A stretch of DNA of 64,000 bases from Gryllotalpicola protaetiae (GTDB taxonomy: Bacteria > Actinomycetota > Actinomycetes > Actinomycetales > Microbacteriaceae). Under the pieces are notes generated by a model that was given only the letters and a program-made list of their open reading frames with translations, was not told the DNA's origin and did not search any database. Positions 44,908 through 54,017 of this stretch are shown here, one piece after another. Each line of letters opens with the position of its first letter. Within the stretch, counting starts at the first letter, position 1. The translations under genes and the position numbers were made by a program. The stretch is from the NCBI RefSeq assembly GCF_003627055.1, contig NZ_CP032624.1, positions 62,001-126,000 of the forward strand. The letters are read 5' to 3'.

Positions 44908-46275
44908 CTACGCCTCGAGCACGAAGTCGGCGCCGAGCGCGCGCAGCTTCTCGATGAAGTTCTCGTAGCCGCGGGCGATGATTCCGACGTTGCTCACGGT
45001 CGACGTGCCCTCTGCGGACAGCGCCGCGATCAGGTGGCTGAAGCCGCCGCGCAGGTCCGGGACGACCACGTCGGCGCCGTGCAACTCGGTCGGGCCGACG
45101 ATCACCGCGGAGTGGTTGAAATTGCGCTGACCGAAGCGGCACTGCGCGCCGCCGAGGCATTCGCGGTGCAGCTGGATGTGCGCACCCATGTCGACGAGCG
45201 CGTCGGTGAACCCGAAGCGCTGCTCGTACACGGTCTCGTGCACGATCGACACGCCCTCGGCCTTGGTGAGCGCCACCACGAGGGGCTGCTGCCAGTCGGT
45301 CATGAAGCCCGGGTGGACATCGGTCTCGATGATGACCGGCTTGAGCTTGCCGCCGGGGTGGTAGAAGCGGATGCCGTCGTCCTGGATCTCGAACGCGCCG
45401 CCGACCTTGCGGAAGACGTTGAGGAACGTCAGCATCTCGGACTGGCGCGCGCCGCCGACGAAGATGTCGCCGTTGGTCGCGAGCGCCGCAGCCGCCCAGC
45501 TGGCCGCCTCGTTCCGGTCGAACAGCGCCGTGTGCTTGAAGCCCTCGAGCCGCTCGACGCCCTCGATGCGGATGACGCGGTCAGTGTCGACCGAGATGAT
45601 GGCGCCCATCTTCTGCAGGATGTTGATGAGGTCCATGATCTCGGGCTCGACGGCAGCGCCGCGCAGCTCGGTCGTGCCCTCCGCGCGCACCGCCGTCAGC
45701 AGCACCTGCTCGGTGGCGCCGACGCTCGGGTAGGCGAGCTCGATCTTCGCGCCCTTGAGACCGTTGGGGGCCGTCAGGCGGATGCCCTGCGGCTGCTTGT
45801 CGACCACAGCGCCGAAGCGGCGCAGGCTCTCGAGGTGGAAGTCGATCGGGCGGTCGCCGATGCGGCACCCGCCCAGGTCGGGGATGAACGCCTCACCCAG
45901 GCGGTGCAGCAGGGGCCCGCAGAACAGGATCGGGATGCGGCTCGAGCCCGCGTAGGCGTCGATGACCTCGAAGTGCGCGCTCTCGACGTTGGCGGGATCC
46001 AGCAGCAGCGTGTCGTCGCCGACGGCCGAGACCTTGACGCCGTGCACCTCGAGCAGGCCCTTCACGACCCGCACGTCGCTGATCTCAGGGACGCTGCGCA
46101 GCTCGCTCGGCGTCTCGCCGAGCAGCGACGCGACCATCGCCTTGGTGACGAGGTTCTTCGCACCCTTGAGCTCGATGCGCCCGACGAGCGGTTTGCCGCC
46201 CTGGAGCGTGATGCGATCTGCGGTCAGACCCACACTTGCACCGGCTGCCTGCGCGTCTTCGAGGAGTGTGTTCAC
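44908..46275 (-). CDS. murA: UDP-N-acetylglucosamine 1-carboxyvinyltransferase
   Basis: First committed step of peptidoglycan synthesis. 455 residues from the GTG at 46275, with AGGAGG four bases upstream. GAKN gives the K40-N41 pair, and C137 in GGCRIGDRPID is the fosfomycin-target Cys, so it is not the Asp variant of mycobacteria. A longer frame to 46320 lacks support. It is the second EPSPS-superfamily protein in the window. Confidence 0.95.
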   Translation of the reverse strand: MNTLLEDAQAAGASVGLTADRITLQGGKPLVGRIELKGAKNLVTKAMVASLLGETPSELRSVPEISDVRVVKGLLEVHGVKVSAVGDDTLLLDPANVESAHFEVIDAYAGSSRIPILFCGPLLHRLGEAFIPDLGGCRIGDRPIDFHLESLRRFGAVVDKQPQGIRLTAPNGLKGAKIELAYPSVGATEQVLLTAVRAEGTTELRGAAVEPEIMDLINILQKMGAIISVDTDRVIRIEGVERLEGFKHTALFDRNEAASWAAAALATNGDIFVGGARQSEMLTFLNVFRKVGGAFEIQDDGIRFYHPGGKLKPVIIETDVHPGFMTDWQQPLVVALTKAEGVSIVHETVYEQRFGFTDALVDMGAHIQLHRECLGGAQCRFGQRNFNHSAVIVGPTELHGADVVVPDLRGGFSHLIAALSAEGTSTVSNVGIIARGYENFIEKLRALGADFVLEA

Positions 46276-46286
46276 GTGACCTCCTG

Positions 46287-46886
46287 TTAGGCCTTCACGG
46301 GGAGAGTCTTCGGACGCCATGCCTCACGGCGGGCCTCGAACTCGGTGATCTTGGCCTCGTTTCTCAGGGTCAGCCCGATGTCGTCGAGCCCCTCCATGAG
46401 GCGCCACCGAGTGTAATCGTCGATGTCGAAAGCGACGGTCAGGTCGCCCGCGCGCACCTCGCGTGTCTCGAGGTCGACGGTCAGCTCCACCCCGGGCTCG
46501 GCGTCGATGACCGCCCACAGCTTCTCGATGTCGGCCTCGGCGACGACGCCGGTCAGCAGGCCTTGCTTGCCCGAGTTGCCCCGGAAGATGTCACCGAACC
46601 GAGGGCTCAGCACCACCTTGAATCCGAAGTCGCGCAGCGCCCACACGGCGTGCTCGCGCGACGAGCCCGTGCCGAAGTCCGGGCCGGCCACGAGGATCTG
46701 GGCGCCCTGGAACGGCGCCTGGTTGAGCACGAACGCGGGGTCCTGGCGCCACGAGTAGAACAATGCGTCCTCGAAGCCCGTCTTCGTGACGCGCTTCAGG
46801 AACACCGCCGGGATGATCTGGTCGGTGTCGACGTTCGACCGCTTCAGCGGCGCGGCGACACCCGTCACCGTGGTCAGCTTCTCCAT
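46287..46886 (-). CDS. leuD: 3-isopropylmalate dehydratase small subunit
   Basis: 199-residue LeuD, swivelling domain of isopropylmalate isomerase in leucine synthesis. Signatures are [20 protein letters not shown] and [17 protein letters not shown]. The ATG shares a base with the leuC stop (TAATG). Confidence 0.96.
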   Translation of the reverse strand: MEKLTTVTGVAAPLKRSNVDTDQIIPAVFLKRVTKTGFEDALFYSWRQDPAFVLNQAPFQGAQILVAGPDFGTGSSREHAVWALRDFGFKVVLSPRFGDIFRGNSGKQGLLTGVVAEADIEKLWAVIDAEPGVELTVDLETREVRAGDLTVAFDIDDYTRWRLMEGLDDIGLTLRNEAKITEFEARREAWRPKTLPVKA

Positions 46887-48304
46887 TACTTCGACTCCTC
46901 CAGGTCCCAGGGGCTCGACAGGGTGCCTCTGATGGCGGTTGCGGCTGCGACCACCGGCGAGACCAGGTGCGTGCGGCCGCCCTTGCCCTGGCGGCCCTCG
47001 AAGTTGCGGTTGCTGGTCGACGCGCAGCGCTCGCCGGGGGCGAGCTGGTCGGGGTTCATTCCGAGGCACATCGAGCAGCCGGCGAAGCGCCACTCGGCCC
47101 CGAACTCCTCGAACACCTTGTCGAGGCCCTCGGCCTCTGCCTCGATGCGCACGCGCGCCGAACCGGGGACGACCATTACGCGCACGCCGTCCGCCTTCTT
47201 CTTGCCCTTCACGACGGAGGCGAAGGCCCGCAGGTCCTCGATGCGGCTGTTGGTGCAGGAGCCCATGAACACGGCATCCACCTTGATGTCCTTCATCGGC
47301 GTGCCGGCCGCGAGGTCCATGTATTCGAGCGCACGCTGCGCGGTGGCGCGCTCGTTCGCGTCGGCGATGGATGACGGGTCAGGCACGGATGCCGAGAGCG
47401 AGACGCCCTGGCCGGGGTTCGTGCCCCAGGTGACGAACGGCTCGAGAGCGTCGGCGTCGATGTCGACCTCGGCGTCGAAGACCGCGCCCTCGTCGGTCGC
47501 GAGCGTCTTCCAGTACGCGACGGCCTCGTCCCACTCGGCGCCGTGAGGCGCGTGCGGGCGGCCCTTCAGGTAGTCGAAAGTGGTCTGGTCGGGGGCGACC
47601 ATGCCGGCGCGGGCGCCCGCCTCGATCGACATGTTGCAGATGGTCATGCGCCCCTCCATCGAGAGGGCGCGGATCGCGCTGCCGCGGTACTCGAGCACGT
47701 AGCCCTGGCCGCCGCCGGTGCCGATCTTCGCGATCACGGCGAGGATGATGTCCTTCGCGGTGACGCCCGGGCGCAGCGTGCCCTCGACGTTGATCGCCAT
47801 CGTCTTGAACGACTTCAGCGGCAGGGTCTGAGTGGCGAGCACGTGCTCGACCTCGCTCGTGCCGATGCCGAACGCCATCGCGCCGAACGCACCGTGGGTC
47901 GAGGTGTGGCTGTCACCGCAGACGACCGTGATGCCCGGCATGGTGAGGCCGAGCTGCGGGCCGACGACGTGCACGATGCCCTGCTCGAGGTCGCCCAGCG
48001 AGTGCAGGCGCACCCCGAACTCCTCGGCGTTCCTGCGCAGCGTCTCGATCTGCGTGCGGCTCGTCAGATCGGCGATCGGCTTGTCGATCGCCAGGGTCGG
48101 GGTGTTGTGGTCCTCCGTCGCAATCGTCAGATCGAGGCGACGGACGGGTCGCCCGGCCTGGCGCAGGCCATCGAAGGCCTGCGGGCTGGTGACCTCGTGC
48201 ACGAGGTGCAGGTCGATGTAGATCAGGTCCGGCTCGCCGTTGTCACCCTTGACAACCAGATGGTCGTCCCAGACCTTCTCAGCCAGCGTTTTGGGGTTGC
48301 TCAT
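46886..48304 (-). CDS. leuC: 3-isopropylmalate dehydratase large subunit
   Basis: 472-residue aconitase-family subunit that carries the [4Fe-4S] cluster. Cysteines appear in [17 protein letters not shown] and [12 protein letters not shown]. The [30 protein letters not shown] block is typical. A Shine-Dalgarno AAGGAG lies upstream. Preceded by a probable leucine leader and attenuator. Confidence 0.96.
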   Translation of the reverse strand: MSNPKTLAEKVWDDHLVVKGDNGEPDLIYIDLHLVHEVTSPQAFDGLRQAGRPVRRLDLTIATEDHNTPTLAIDKPIADLTSRTQIETLRRNAEEFGVRLHSLGDLEQGIVHVVGPQLGLTMPGITVVCGDSHTSTHGAFGAMAFGIGTSEVEHVLATQTLPLKSFKTMAINVEGTLRPGVTAKDIILAVIAKIGTGGGQGYVLEYRGSAIRALSMEGRMTICNMSIEAGARAGMVAPDQTTFDYLKGRPHAPHGAEWDEAVAYWKTLATDEGAVFDAEVDIDADALEPFVTWGTNPGQGVSLSASVPDPSSIADANERATAQRALEYMDLAAGTPMKDIKVDAVFMGSCTNSRIEDLRAFASVVKGKKKADGVRVMVVPGSARVRIEAEAEGLDKVFEEFGAEWRFAGCSMCLGMNPDQLAPGERCASTSNRNFEGRQGKGGRTHLVSPVVAAATAIRGTLSSPWDLEESK

Positions 48305-48352
48305 TTGCTTCGTTGCTCCTTGGTTCCTGCGGGTTCAGCCCAAGACAAGACT

Positions 48353-48445
48353 CCGCGACGGGAAGGCCTAAAGAACTAAGCCCCGTCGCGGCAGCTAAGG
48401 CGGGCCGCCTGGGCTGCGCCATACGCGCCGCCGAAGCGGCGGCGC
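48353..48445 (-). promoter_or_regulatory. Probable attenuator of the leuCD operon
   Basis: On the minus strand, a stem CCGCGACGGG / CCCGTCGCGG (48391-48382 with 48362-48353, 19-nt loop) follows the leader peptide. A second 9-bp stem (48445-48437 with 48433-48425) comes right after the Leu codons. An 8-nt segment GGCTGCGC in the early leader can pair with GCGCAGCC at 48419-48412, so alternative folds exist. There is no clear T run, so a Rho-type or translational mechanism is possible. Confidence 0.55.
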
Positions 48446-48474
48446 TCAAGGAGTAGGAGCTGCGCAGCCGGCAT
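48376..48474 (-). CDS. Leucine leader peptide LeuL (probable)
   Basis: 32-codon frame ATG (48474) to TAG, MPAAQLLLLERRRFGG..., with four consecutive Leu codons CTC CTA CTC CTT at positions 6-9. CTA and CTT are rare in this GC-rich genome. It ends inside the left arm of the hairpin before leuC, about 70 nt from leuC. Position, Leu run and overlapping hairpins fit ribosome-mediated attenuation. No good ribosome binding site is seen. Confidence 0.65.
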   Translation of the reverse strand: MPAAQLLLLERRRFGGAYGAAQAARLSCRDGA

Positions 48475-48486
48475 GTTGTGAGGCTA

Positions 48487-49479
48487 TCACCCCCGGTCGC
48501 GCGTCAGCCGCAAGCGCACGAGGCTCGCCGCGGTGGCGAGTCCCATGGTCACGACGATGACGGCGAGCGAGGTCAGCGTCGAGAACTCCGGCGCCCACTC
48601 GATGCCGTGGCCGCCGTTGATGAACGGCACCTCGTTCTGGTGCATCGCCTCGAAGACGAGCTTCACGCCGATGAACGCGAGGATGACGGCGATGCCGTAC
48701 TTGAGATATTCGAGCTTCGAGAGCAGGTGCCCGAGCAGGAAGTACAGCTGCCTGAGGCCCATCAGCGCGAACACGTTGGCCGAGAACACGAGGAACGGGC
48801 TGCGGGTGATTCCGAAGATCGCCGGGATCGAGTCGAGGGCGAACAGCAGGTCGGTCGTGCCGAGCGAGATGAACACGAGCACGAGTGGCGTGAGCACCCG
48901 CCGGCCGTCGATCACGGTGTGCAGCTTGTTCCCGTTGAACTCGTTTCCGATGCGCAGGTGGTGCTTCAGATAGCGGGCGACGGGCCCCTCGGCATCCCCC
49001 GTGCCGTCGCCGTCGTCTTCTTTCTGGAACGCCTGCTTGATCGCCGTGTAGAGCAGGAACGCGCCGAAGAAGTAGAAGATCCAGCTGAACGCCGCGATCA
49101 GGCTTGCACCCAGCACGATGAACACGCCGCGGAAGACGAGCGCGAAGATGATGCCGACCATCAGGGCTTCCTGCTGATACTTCGGAGGCACTGCGAACCG
49201 GCTCATGATGAGCACGAACACGAAGAGGTTGTCGACCGAGAGCGAGTACTCGGTGAGCCAGCCCGCGAGGAACTGGCCGGTCGGCTCACCGCCGCCGACC
49301 AGGTAGATGGCGCCGGCGAAGAGCAGGGCGAGCGCGATGTAGAAGCCGATCCAGAGTCCGCTCTCGCGCGGGGTCGGCACGTGCGGGCGCTTGTAGGCGA
49401 GCACCAGGTCGCCGATGAGGATGAGGAAGAGCACGGCGTAGGAGCCGAACTCGAACCAGAGCGGGAATTCGAGGTGCAT
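48487..49479 (-). CDS. TerC family integral membrane protein
   Basis: 330 residues with about nine hydrophobic segments. The family motifs SVDNLFVFVLIMSRF and TTDLLFALDSIPAIFGIT are present with their membrane Asp residues. TerC/Alx proteins export or handle Mn2+. A probable yybP-ykoY riboswitch in the leader supports a manganese role. Confidence 0.93.
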   Translation of the reverse strand: MHLEFPLWFEFGSYAVLFLILIGDLVLAYKRPHVPTPRESGLWIGFYIALALLFAGAIYLVGGGEPTGQFLAGWLTEYSLSVDNLFVFVLIMSRFAVPPKYQQEALMVGIIFALVFRGVFIVLGASLIAAFSWIFYFFGAFLLYTAIKQAFQKEDDGDGTGDAEGPVARYLKHHLRIGNEFNGNKLHTVIDGRRVLTPLVLVFISLGTTDLLFALDSIPAIFGITRSPFLVFSANVFALMGLRQLYFLLGHLLSKLEYLKYGIAVILAFIGVKLVFEAMHQNEVPFINGGHGIEWAPEFSTLTSLAVIVVTMGLATAASLVRLRLTRDRG

Positions 49480-49498
49480 GCGAGGCCTTCCGGGGTCG

Positions 49499-49622
49499 TT
49501 GAAACGGCTCCGAAAGTCTCTCCCGCGGCTGATGGCCGGCCGCCGCCGCGCCCGGGGCTGCTGTGCTTCCGCACGGCCCGTGATGACGAACGCGACGCCT
49601 AGGGATACTCCCCTTCGACCGG
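49499..49622 (-). promoter_or_regulatory. yybP-ykoY manganese riboswitch (probable)
   Basis: The leader on the minus strand begins AAGGGGAGTATCCC, then CGTCATCACG, then after a GC-rich arm GGGAGAGACTTTCGGAGC, about 20 nt before the terC ATG. These boxes are the conserved parts of the yybP-ykoY class in actinobacteria, which switches on Mn2+ exporters. TATCCT at about 49627-49632 is a fitting -10. Confidence 0.8.
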
Positions 49623-49652
49623 TTCAGGATATGCGAAGTCGGTGGTCGCGCC

Positions 49653-49658
49653 TACCGT
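49653..49658 (+). promoter_or_regulatory. Leaderless-type -10 box of the hydrolase gene
   Basis: TACCGT on the plus strand, 6 nt before the ATG at 49665. It diverges from terC. Confidence 0.4.
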
Positions 49659-49664
49659 GGGCGC

Positions 49665-50363
49665 ATGGACGTCATCATGCTTCCCGGTTACTGGCTCGGC
49701 GGTTCCTCATGGAGCGAGGTCGCCCCGATCGTGGCGAGGGCCGGTCACTCGGTTCATCCGCTCACCCTGCCCGGGCTCGAGTCGGTCGCCTCGTCGCGGT
49801 CCGGCGTGACACTGCAGACGCAGATCGACGCGGTCATCGACGAGATCGACGGATGCCGGGGGCCGGTCGCCCTCGTCGCGCACTCCGGCGCGAGCGCCGT
49901 CGCGAACGGGGCGCTCGACGCCCGCCCGGGCCGTGTCACCCGCGTCGTCGAGGTCGACACGTTCCCCGTGCCCGAGCGCGGCCCGATGGAGCCCGAGTAC
50001 CCGGCCGAAGGCGACGACGTTCCGCTGCCGGACTGGTCGGCGTTCGGCGAGGCGGAGCTCGCGGGGCTCACGCCGGAGCTGCGCGAGCAGTTCCGCGCGG
50101 AGGCCGTTCCCGAGCCGACGGGGGTTGCGACCGCAGCCGTCGAATTGCGCGACGACCACCGGCACGACGTTCCCCTGACGATGATCTGCACGTCGTTCCC
50201 CACAGCGGCGTACCGCCCGCTTCTTGACGAGGGCCACCCGTGGATGGCGGAGCTCGCGCAGTTCCGTGACGTCACGTGGGTCGACATCGACACGGGCCAC
50301 TGGCCTCAGCTCACGAAGCCGGTCGAGCTCGGCGAGGCGATCGCGGCCGCGCTGGCGGAGTAG
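49665..50363 (+). CDS. Alpha/beta hydrolase
   Basis: 232-residue cytosolic hydrolase. The N-terminus MDVIMLPGYWLGGSSW makes the oxyanion region. The nucleophile elbow is VALVAHSGASAV with S74, and the His is in DTGHWPQLTKP near residue 213. The substrate cannot be told from the sequence. Confidence 0.85.
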   Translation: MDVIMLPGYWLGGSSWSEVAPIVARAGHSVHPLTLPGLESVASSRSGVTLQTQIDAVIDEIDGCRGPVALVAHSGASAVANGALDARPGRVTRVVEVDTFPVPERGPMEPEYPAEGDDVPLPDWSAFGEAELAGLTPELREQFRAEAVPEPTGVATAAVELRDDHRHDVPLTMICTSFPTAAYRPLLDEGHPWMAELAQFRDVTWVDIDTGHWPQLTKPVELGEAIAAALAE

Positions 50364-50379
50364 GCGGGCTGCCACGCGG

Positions 50380-50436
50380 CGAGAAGTGCCGCGATGTCGC
50401 TTGCGGCATCGGCTGACGACAACCTGGCACTTCTCG
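50380..50436. repeat. 57-bp palindromic repeat, copy B
   Basis: First 20 bp are identical to copy C (51495). The arms pair imperfectly here (core GGCGAGAAGTGCC / GGCACTTCTCGCC). It lies just after the hydrolase stop and upstream of the endonuclease-like gene, in the same orientation as copy C. Confidence 0.75.
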
Positions 50437-50570
50437 CCGTGGCACGGCGGCGTGCGTGGTGGCCGCCGAAGACATCTCTTCCCCAGCACAGGGCTGACCT
50501 TCTGGTACTTCTCCACTGTTCAGAGCGGGCGTCCGAACCCGACCGTCTGAGGACCCGCCACACTCGCGGC

Positions 50571-51482
50571 ATGAGTCGTCCAGAGCCGCTGCCCGAACAC
50601 CTCGCCGTAGCCCCGTTCACCGTCGCCGACGCGAGGGGTGCCCAGCTGACGCAGGGACGCGTCAGGTCATCGGATCTCGCTCAGCCGTTTCGCGGGGTCA
50701 GGGTGCCGCGAGCCCTGCTGGAGAAGGCGAGTCCTGAAGAGCAGTTCACGATTCTGTGCGACGCGTACCAGAAGCAGATGCCACGCGGGTGGTTCTTCAG
50801 CGGGCCGACCGCCGCACGCATCATGGGAGTCCCTCTGCCGCCTCGGCTCGAGCAGCTGAAGGTCCACGTCACCGCGGTGTCCGCATTCGCCCCGCGCGGC
50901 CGGTTCGTCATCGGGCACACCGCGAAGTCCGCCGAGACGACATGGTTCAACGGGAAGCGGGTCCGAGTCGCCTGCGAAGTGCTGTGCGAGCTGGCATCCG
51001 TTCTCGAACTCGACGAGCTGATCGCGGCGGGCGACCGGATGCTTGCGGACAAGCCGTACCTGCTCGCGACGCGGCGCCACCTCGAGTCCGCCGCTGCCGC
51101 GCACGGCTCGGGGCGTGGCGCACGCACGCTGCGGGACGCGATTCCGCAGATGAGGGAAGACGTATGGTCCCCTCGTGAGACCTGGGTTCGCCTCGTCATT
51201 GCGCGGGCCGGTCTGCCGGAGCCGAGCAGCAACCGCCGCATCGACGGCCCGGATGGGAAGCTCGTCGCGATCGGCGACCTCGTCTACGAGAAGCTCAAGA
51301 TCGTCATCGAGTACGAGGGCGAGCGATGGCACAACGACCCGTGGTCCGTCATCGACGTCGACCGCTATAACAAGCTGGTTCTTCTCGGGTGGTCGATCAT
51401 CAGGATCCGCAAGCACCACACCGCGGCCGACGTCGAGCGCATGGTCGGCGACGCGCTCGCGCTGCGCGGCTGGCGCCGGTGA
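50571..51482 (+). CDS. AbiEi/DUF559-like protein with endonuclease-like C-terminus
   Basis: 303 residues. The N-terminal third resembles AbiEi-type antitoxin-like folds (RGVRVPRALLEKAS, SGPTAARIMGVPLP). The C-terminal 90 residues resemble the DUF559/Vsr-type PD-(D/E)XK fold: GDLVYEKLKIVIEYEGERWH, then DRYNKLVLLGWSIIRIRKHH. No toxin partner is nearby. The start is taken at the ATG at 50571. The gene is flanked by two direct copies of the 57-bp repeat. Confidence 0.7.
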   Translation: MSRPEPLPEHLAVAPFTVADARGAQLTQGRVRSSDLAQPFRGVRVPRALLEKASPEEQFTILCDAYQKQMPRGWFFSGPTAARIMGVPLPPRLEQLKVHVTAVSAFAPRGRFVIGHTAKSAETTWFNGKRVRVACEVLCELASVLELDELIAAGDRMLADKPYLLATRRHLESAAAAHGSGRGARTLRDAIPQMREDVWSPRETWVRLVIARAGLPEPSSNRRIDGPDGKLVAIGDLVYEKLKIVIEYEGERWHNDPWSVIDVDRYNKLVLLGWSIIRIRKHHTAADVERMVGDALALRGWRR

Positions 51483-51494
51483 CGGATGCCACAT

Positions 51495-51551
51495 CGAGAA
51501 GTGCCGCGATGTCGTCTCAACTCGAGGCTGACGACATCGCGGCACTTCTCG
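51495..51551. repeat. 57-bp palindromic repeat, copy C
   Basis: Arms of 22 bp, perfectly complementary, around a 13-nt loop. It starts CGAGAAGTGCCGCGATGTCG, identical to copy B. It sits 12 nt after the endonuclease-like gene stop. Confidence 0.8.
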
Positions 51552-51603
51552 GCGAAGGATGCGCGAAGGCGCGGGCAGAGGACGCGCGGAGGCGCGGGTA
51601 CAG

Positions 51604-52974
51604 CTAGACCAGGTCGAAGGACGGAGTCTGGCGCGACGGGTCCGCGTCCGCGCCGCGACGGGTCAGCGGCGCGCGCAGGCCGAGGTGCTCGCGCAGCGTG
51701 TCGCCGCGGTACTCCGTCGGGTAGACACCGCGCTCCTGCAGCTCGGGCACGAGGCGGTCGACGATGTCGTCGAGGCCCGTGGGGATCAGGTACGGCGAGA
51801 CGTTGAAGCCGTCGACGACGTGCTCGTCGGCATAGCGCGCCAGCAGGTCGGCGACCGTCTGGTAGCTGCCGATGATGCCGCCCTCGAGACGACCGCCCAC
51901 CTTGAACACGAACTCGCGGATGGAGAGGTTCTCGGCTGCGGCCTGCTCACGCCAGGCATCCGCCGTCTCTTTCGTCTTCTTGGCGCGGAAGCCGGCCCCG
52001 CGCGTCTCGCCCGTGACCTCGACGACGGGGTCGATGTCGGGCAGCGGCCCGTCGGGGTCGTAGGCGGCGAGCGACGTGCCCCAGATGTTCTCGAGGAAGG
52101 CGAGCGCCGTCGCCGGCGTGATCTGCTTCTCGCGCACCCAGATCGCCTTGTCCCGCGCCTCGGCGTCGGTCTCGGCGAGCACGAACTGCTGGCCGGGGAA
52201 GATCTTGAGGTCGTCGGCGGGGCGGCCTGCGGCGACCGTGCGGCGGCGGATGTCCTCGGCGAACGCCTTCGCCGGCTCGAACAGCCCATGGGCGCTGAAG
52301 ATCACCTCGGCGCTGCGGGCGGCGAAGTCACGGCCTTCGTCGGAATCGCCCGCCTGGAAGAGCACGGGGTGCTCCTGCGCGCTGCGCGGCAGACGGCCGA
52401 GCCCGCGCACGTCGAACGCGCCGAAGTCGCGGGCGACGAGGTGGGCGCGGTCGTCGGAATCCCACGAGTCCCACACCGCGCGCACGGTCTCGACGACCTG
52501 CTCCGCGTGCGTGTAGCGGTCGGCGTGGTCGAGGTAGCCGCCTCGGCGGAAGTTCGCGCCCGTCCACGCGTTGTCGGTCGTCACGATGTTCCAGGCCGCG
52601 CGGCCGCCCGAGAGCAGGTCGAGACTCTGCAGGCGGTGGGCCAGGTCGAACGGGTCGTTGTAGGTGGCGTTCTGCGTCGCGACGAGGCCGATCTTCGAGG
52701 TCACGGCCGCGAGCGCCGCGAGCTGCGTCTGCGCGTCGGGGCGGCCGGCGACGTCGAGGTCGTGCAGCCTGCCGAGGTGCTCGCGCAGGCGCAGGCCCTC
52801 GCCGAGGAAGAACGCCGAGAAGAGGCCGCGCTCCGCGGTCTGGGCGACGCGGCGGAACGACTCGAAGTCGGTCTGCGAGCCGCTCTCGGGCTCTGTCCAG
52901 ATCGTCGAGAAGTTGACCCCCTGGAAGAAGACGCCGAACTGGATCTGGTTGCGGGTGGGCCGGTCGGCGCTCAT
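51604..52974 (-). CDS. NtaA/SnaA/DszA-type LLM flavin-dependent monooxygenase
   Basis: 456-residue bacterial-luciferase-like monooxygenase. The family blocks are FFLGEGLRLREHLGRLHD, TSKIGLVATQNATYNDPFDLAHRLQSLDLLSGGRAAWNIVTT and HPVLFQAGDSDEGRDFAARSAEVIF. Such enzymes use reduced FMN to oxidise sulfur or nitrogen compounds. It is last in the DUF1684-LLM-LLM operon, coupled by ATGA. With cysK next door, organosulfur use is likely but not proven. Confidence 0.88.
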   Translation of the reverse strand: MSADRPTRNQIQFGVFFQGVNFSTIWTEPESGSQTDFESFRRVAQTAERGLFSAFFLGEGLRLREHLGRLHDLDVAGRPDAQTQLAALAAVTSKIGLVATQNATYNDPFDLAHRLQSLDLLSGGRAAWNIVTTDNAWTGANFRRGGYLDHADRYTHAEQVVETVRAVWDSWDSDDRAHLVARDFGAFDVRGLGRLPRSAQEHPVLFQAGDSDEGRDFAARSAEVIFSAHGLFEPAKAFAEDIRRRTVAAGRPADDLKIFPGQQFVLAETDAEARDKAIWVREKQITPATALAFLENIWGTSLAAYDPDGPLPDIDPVVEVTGETRGAGFRAKKTKETADAWREQAAAENLSIREFVFKVGGRLEGGIIGSYQTVADLLARYADEHVVDGFNVSPYLIPTGLDDIVDRLVPELQERGVYPTEYRGDTLREHLGLRAPLTRRGADADPSRQTPSFDLV

Positions 52975-54017
52975 GCGGATGCCTTCGATGCGTAGCGGTT
53001 GACGGATGCCGGCAGGCCGATGCTCTCGCGCAGGGTGCTGCCGACGACGGGCGGAGTGTGGACGCCCAGGCGGCGCAGCTCGGGGAGGACGGCACGGCCA
53101 AGCTCTTCGAGGTCTTCGGCGAGCACGGCCGGGTGCATGCGCACGCCGTCGAACTGGCCCGCGAGCTCGGTGAGCAGGTCGACGAGGCCGGCTGCGTCGC
53201 CGACATAACGGCCGAAGCCCTCGCGCGCCCACGGAGTGACGCCGTCGAGCCGGTCGACGCGCTCGGCGCCGGGAAGGCCCGCGTGGTCGAGGGCGACCTC
53301 GAGCTCGAGCCAGACGAGCGCCGCACCCGACTCGCGCGCCGCGGCGACCGTGGCCTCGGCGCTCGAGGTGACCAGTGCGACGTCGCCGACGACACCGGAC
53401 GAGGCATCCGCGAACACCGGAAGCTGTCCCTGCGGCGGCCTCGGGATGATGCTCGGGCCCTTCACCGAGAAGCTCGCGCCCTCGAAGTCGATGTAGTGCA
53501 CTTTGGCGCGGTCGAGGTAGCGCCAGGTCGTGGCGTCGCGGATGACGGCGTCGTCCTCCCAGCTGTCCCAGAGCCGACGGGCGACCTCGACGGCATCCGT
53601 CGCGACGGCGGTCGCGTGCTCGGGGCCGACGGCCTCGCGGCCGTACTCGACAGCGATGCGCGGGTCGGCGTCGACTCCGACGATCCAGCCGGCGCGGCCA
53701 TAGGACGCGAAGTCGACGGTGGCGAGCTGCGTCGCGACGTGGAACGGCTCGGAGTACACCGAGTGCGCAACCGGGATCAACCCGAGCGCGCTCGTCTGCG
53801 GCGCAGCGAACGACGCGCGCTGGATGGCGTCGATGCCGGACGACAGCGGCGAGTCGGCGAAGGTCGCCGCGGTGAACCCCGCGCGCTCGGCCGCACGCAC
53901 GCCGGCGGCGAGACGCGACGGCGACAGCAGCTCGTGCGCGTCGAGGCCGTGCGAGCCGCCTGGGTGCGCACCGACGCCGTCAAGCTCGACGGCCAGTGAG
54001 AACGGGCTGGCGGTCAT
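52971..54017 (-). CDS. LLM class flavin-dependent oxidoreductase
   Basis: 348-residue member of the same luciferase-like superfamily, of a shorter subfamily. It starts FSLAVELDGVGAHPGG, with ERAGFTAATFADSPL and YGRAGWIVGVDADPRIAVEYGRE. Both ends couple through ATGA overlaps to DUF1684 and the DszA-type gene. The two LLM enzymes may act on consecutive steps. Confidence 0.85.
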   Translation of the reverse strand: MTASPFSLAVELDGVGAHPGGSHGLDAHELLSPSRLAAGVRAAERAGFTAATFADSPLSSGIDAIQRASFAAPQTSALGLIPVAHSVYSEPFHVATQLATVDFASYGRAGWIVGVDADPRIAVEYGREAVGPEHATAVATDAVEVARRLWDSWEDDAVIRDATTWRYLDRAKVHYIDFEGASFSVKGPSIIPRPPQGQLPVFADASSGVVGDVALVTSSAEATVAAARESGAALVWLELEVALDHAGLPGAERVDRLDGVTPWAREGFGRYVGDAAGLVDLLTELAGQFDGVRMHPAVLAEDLEELGRAVLPELRRLGVHTPPVVGSTLRESIGLPASVNRYASKASA

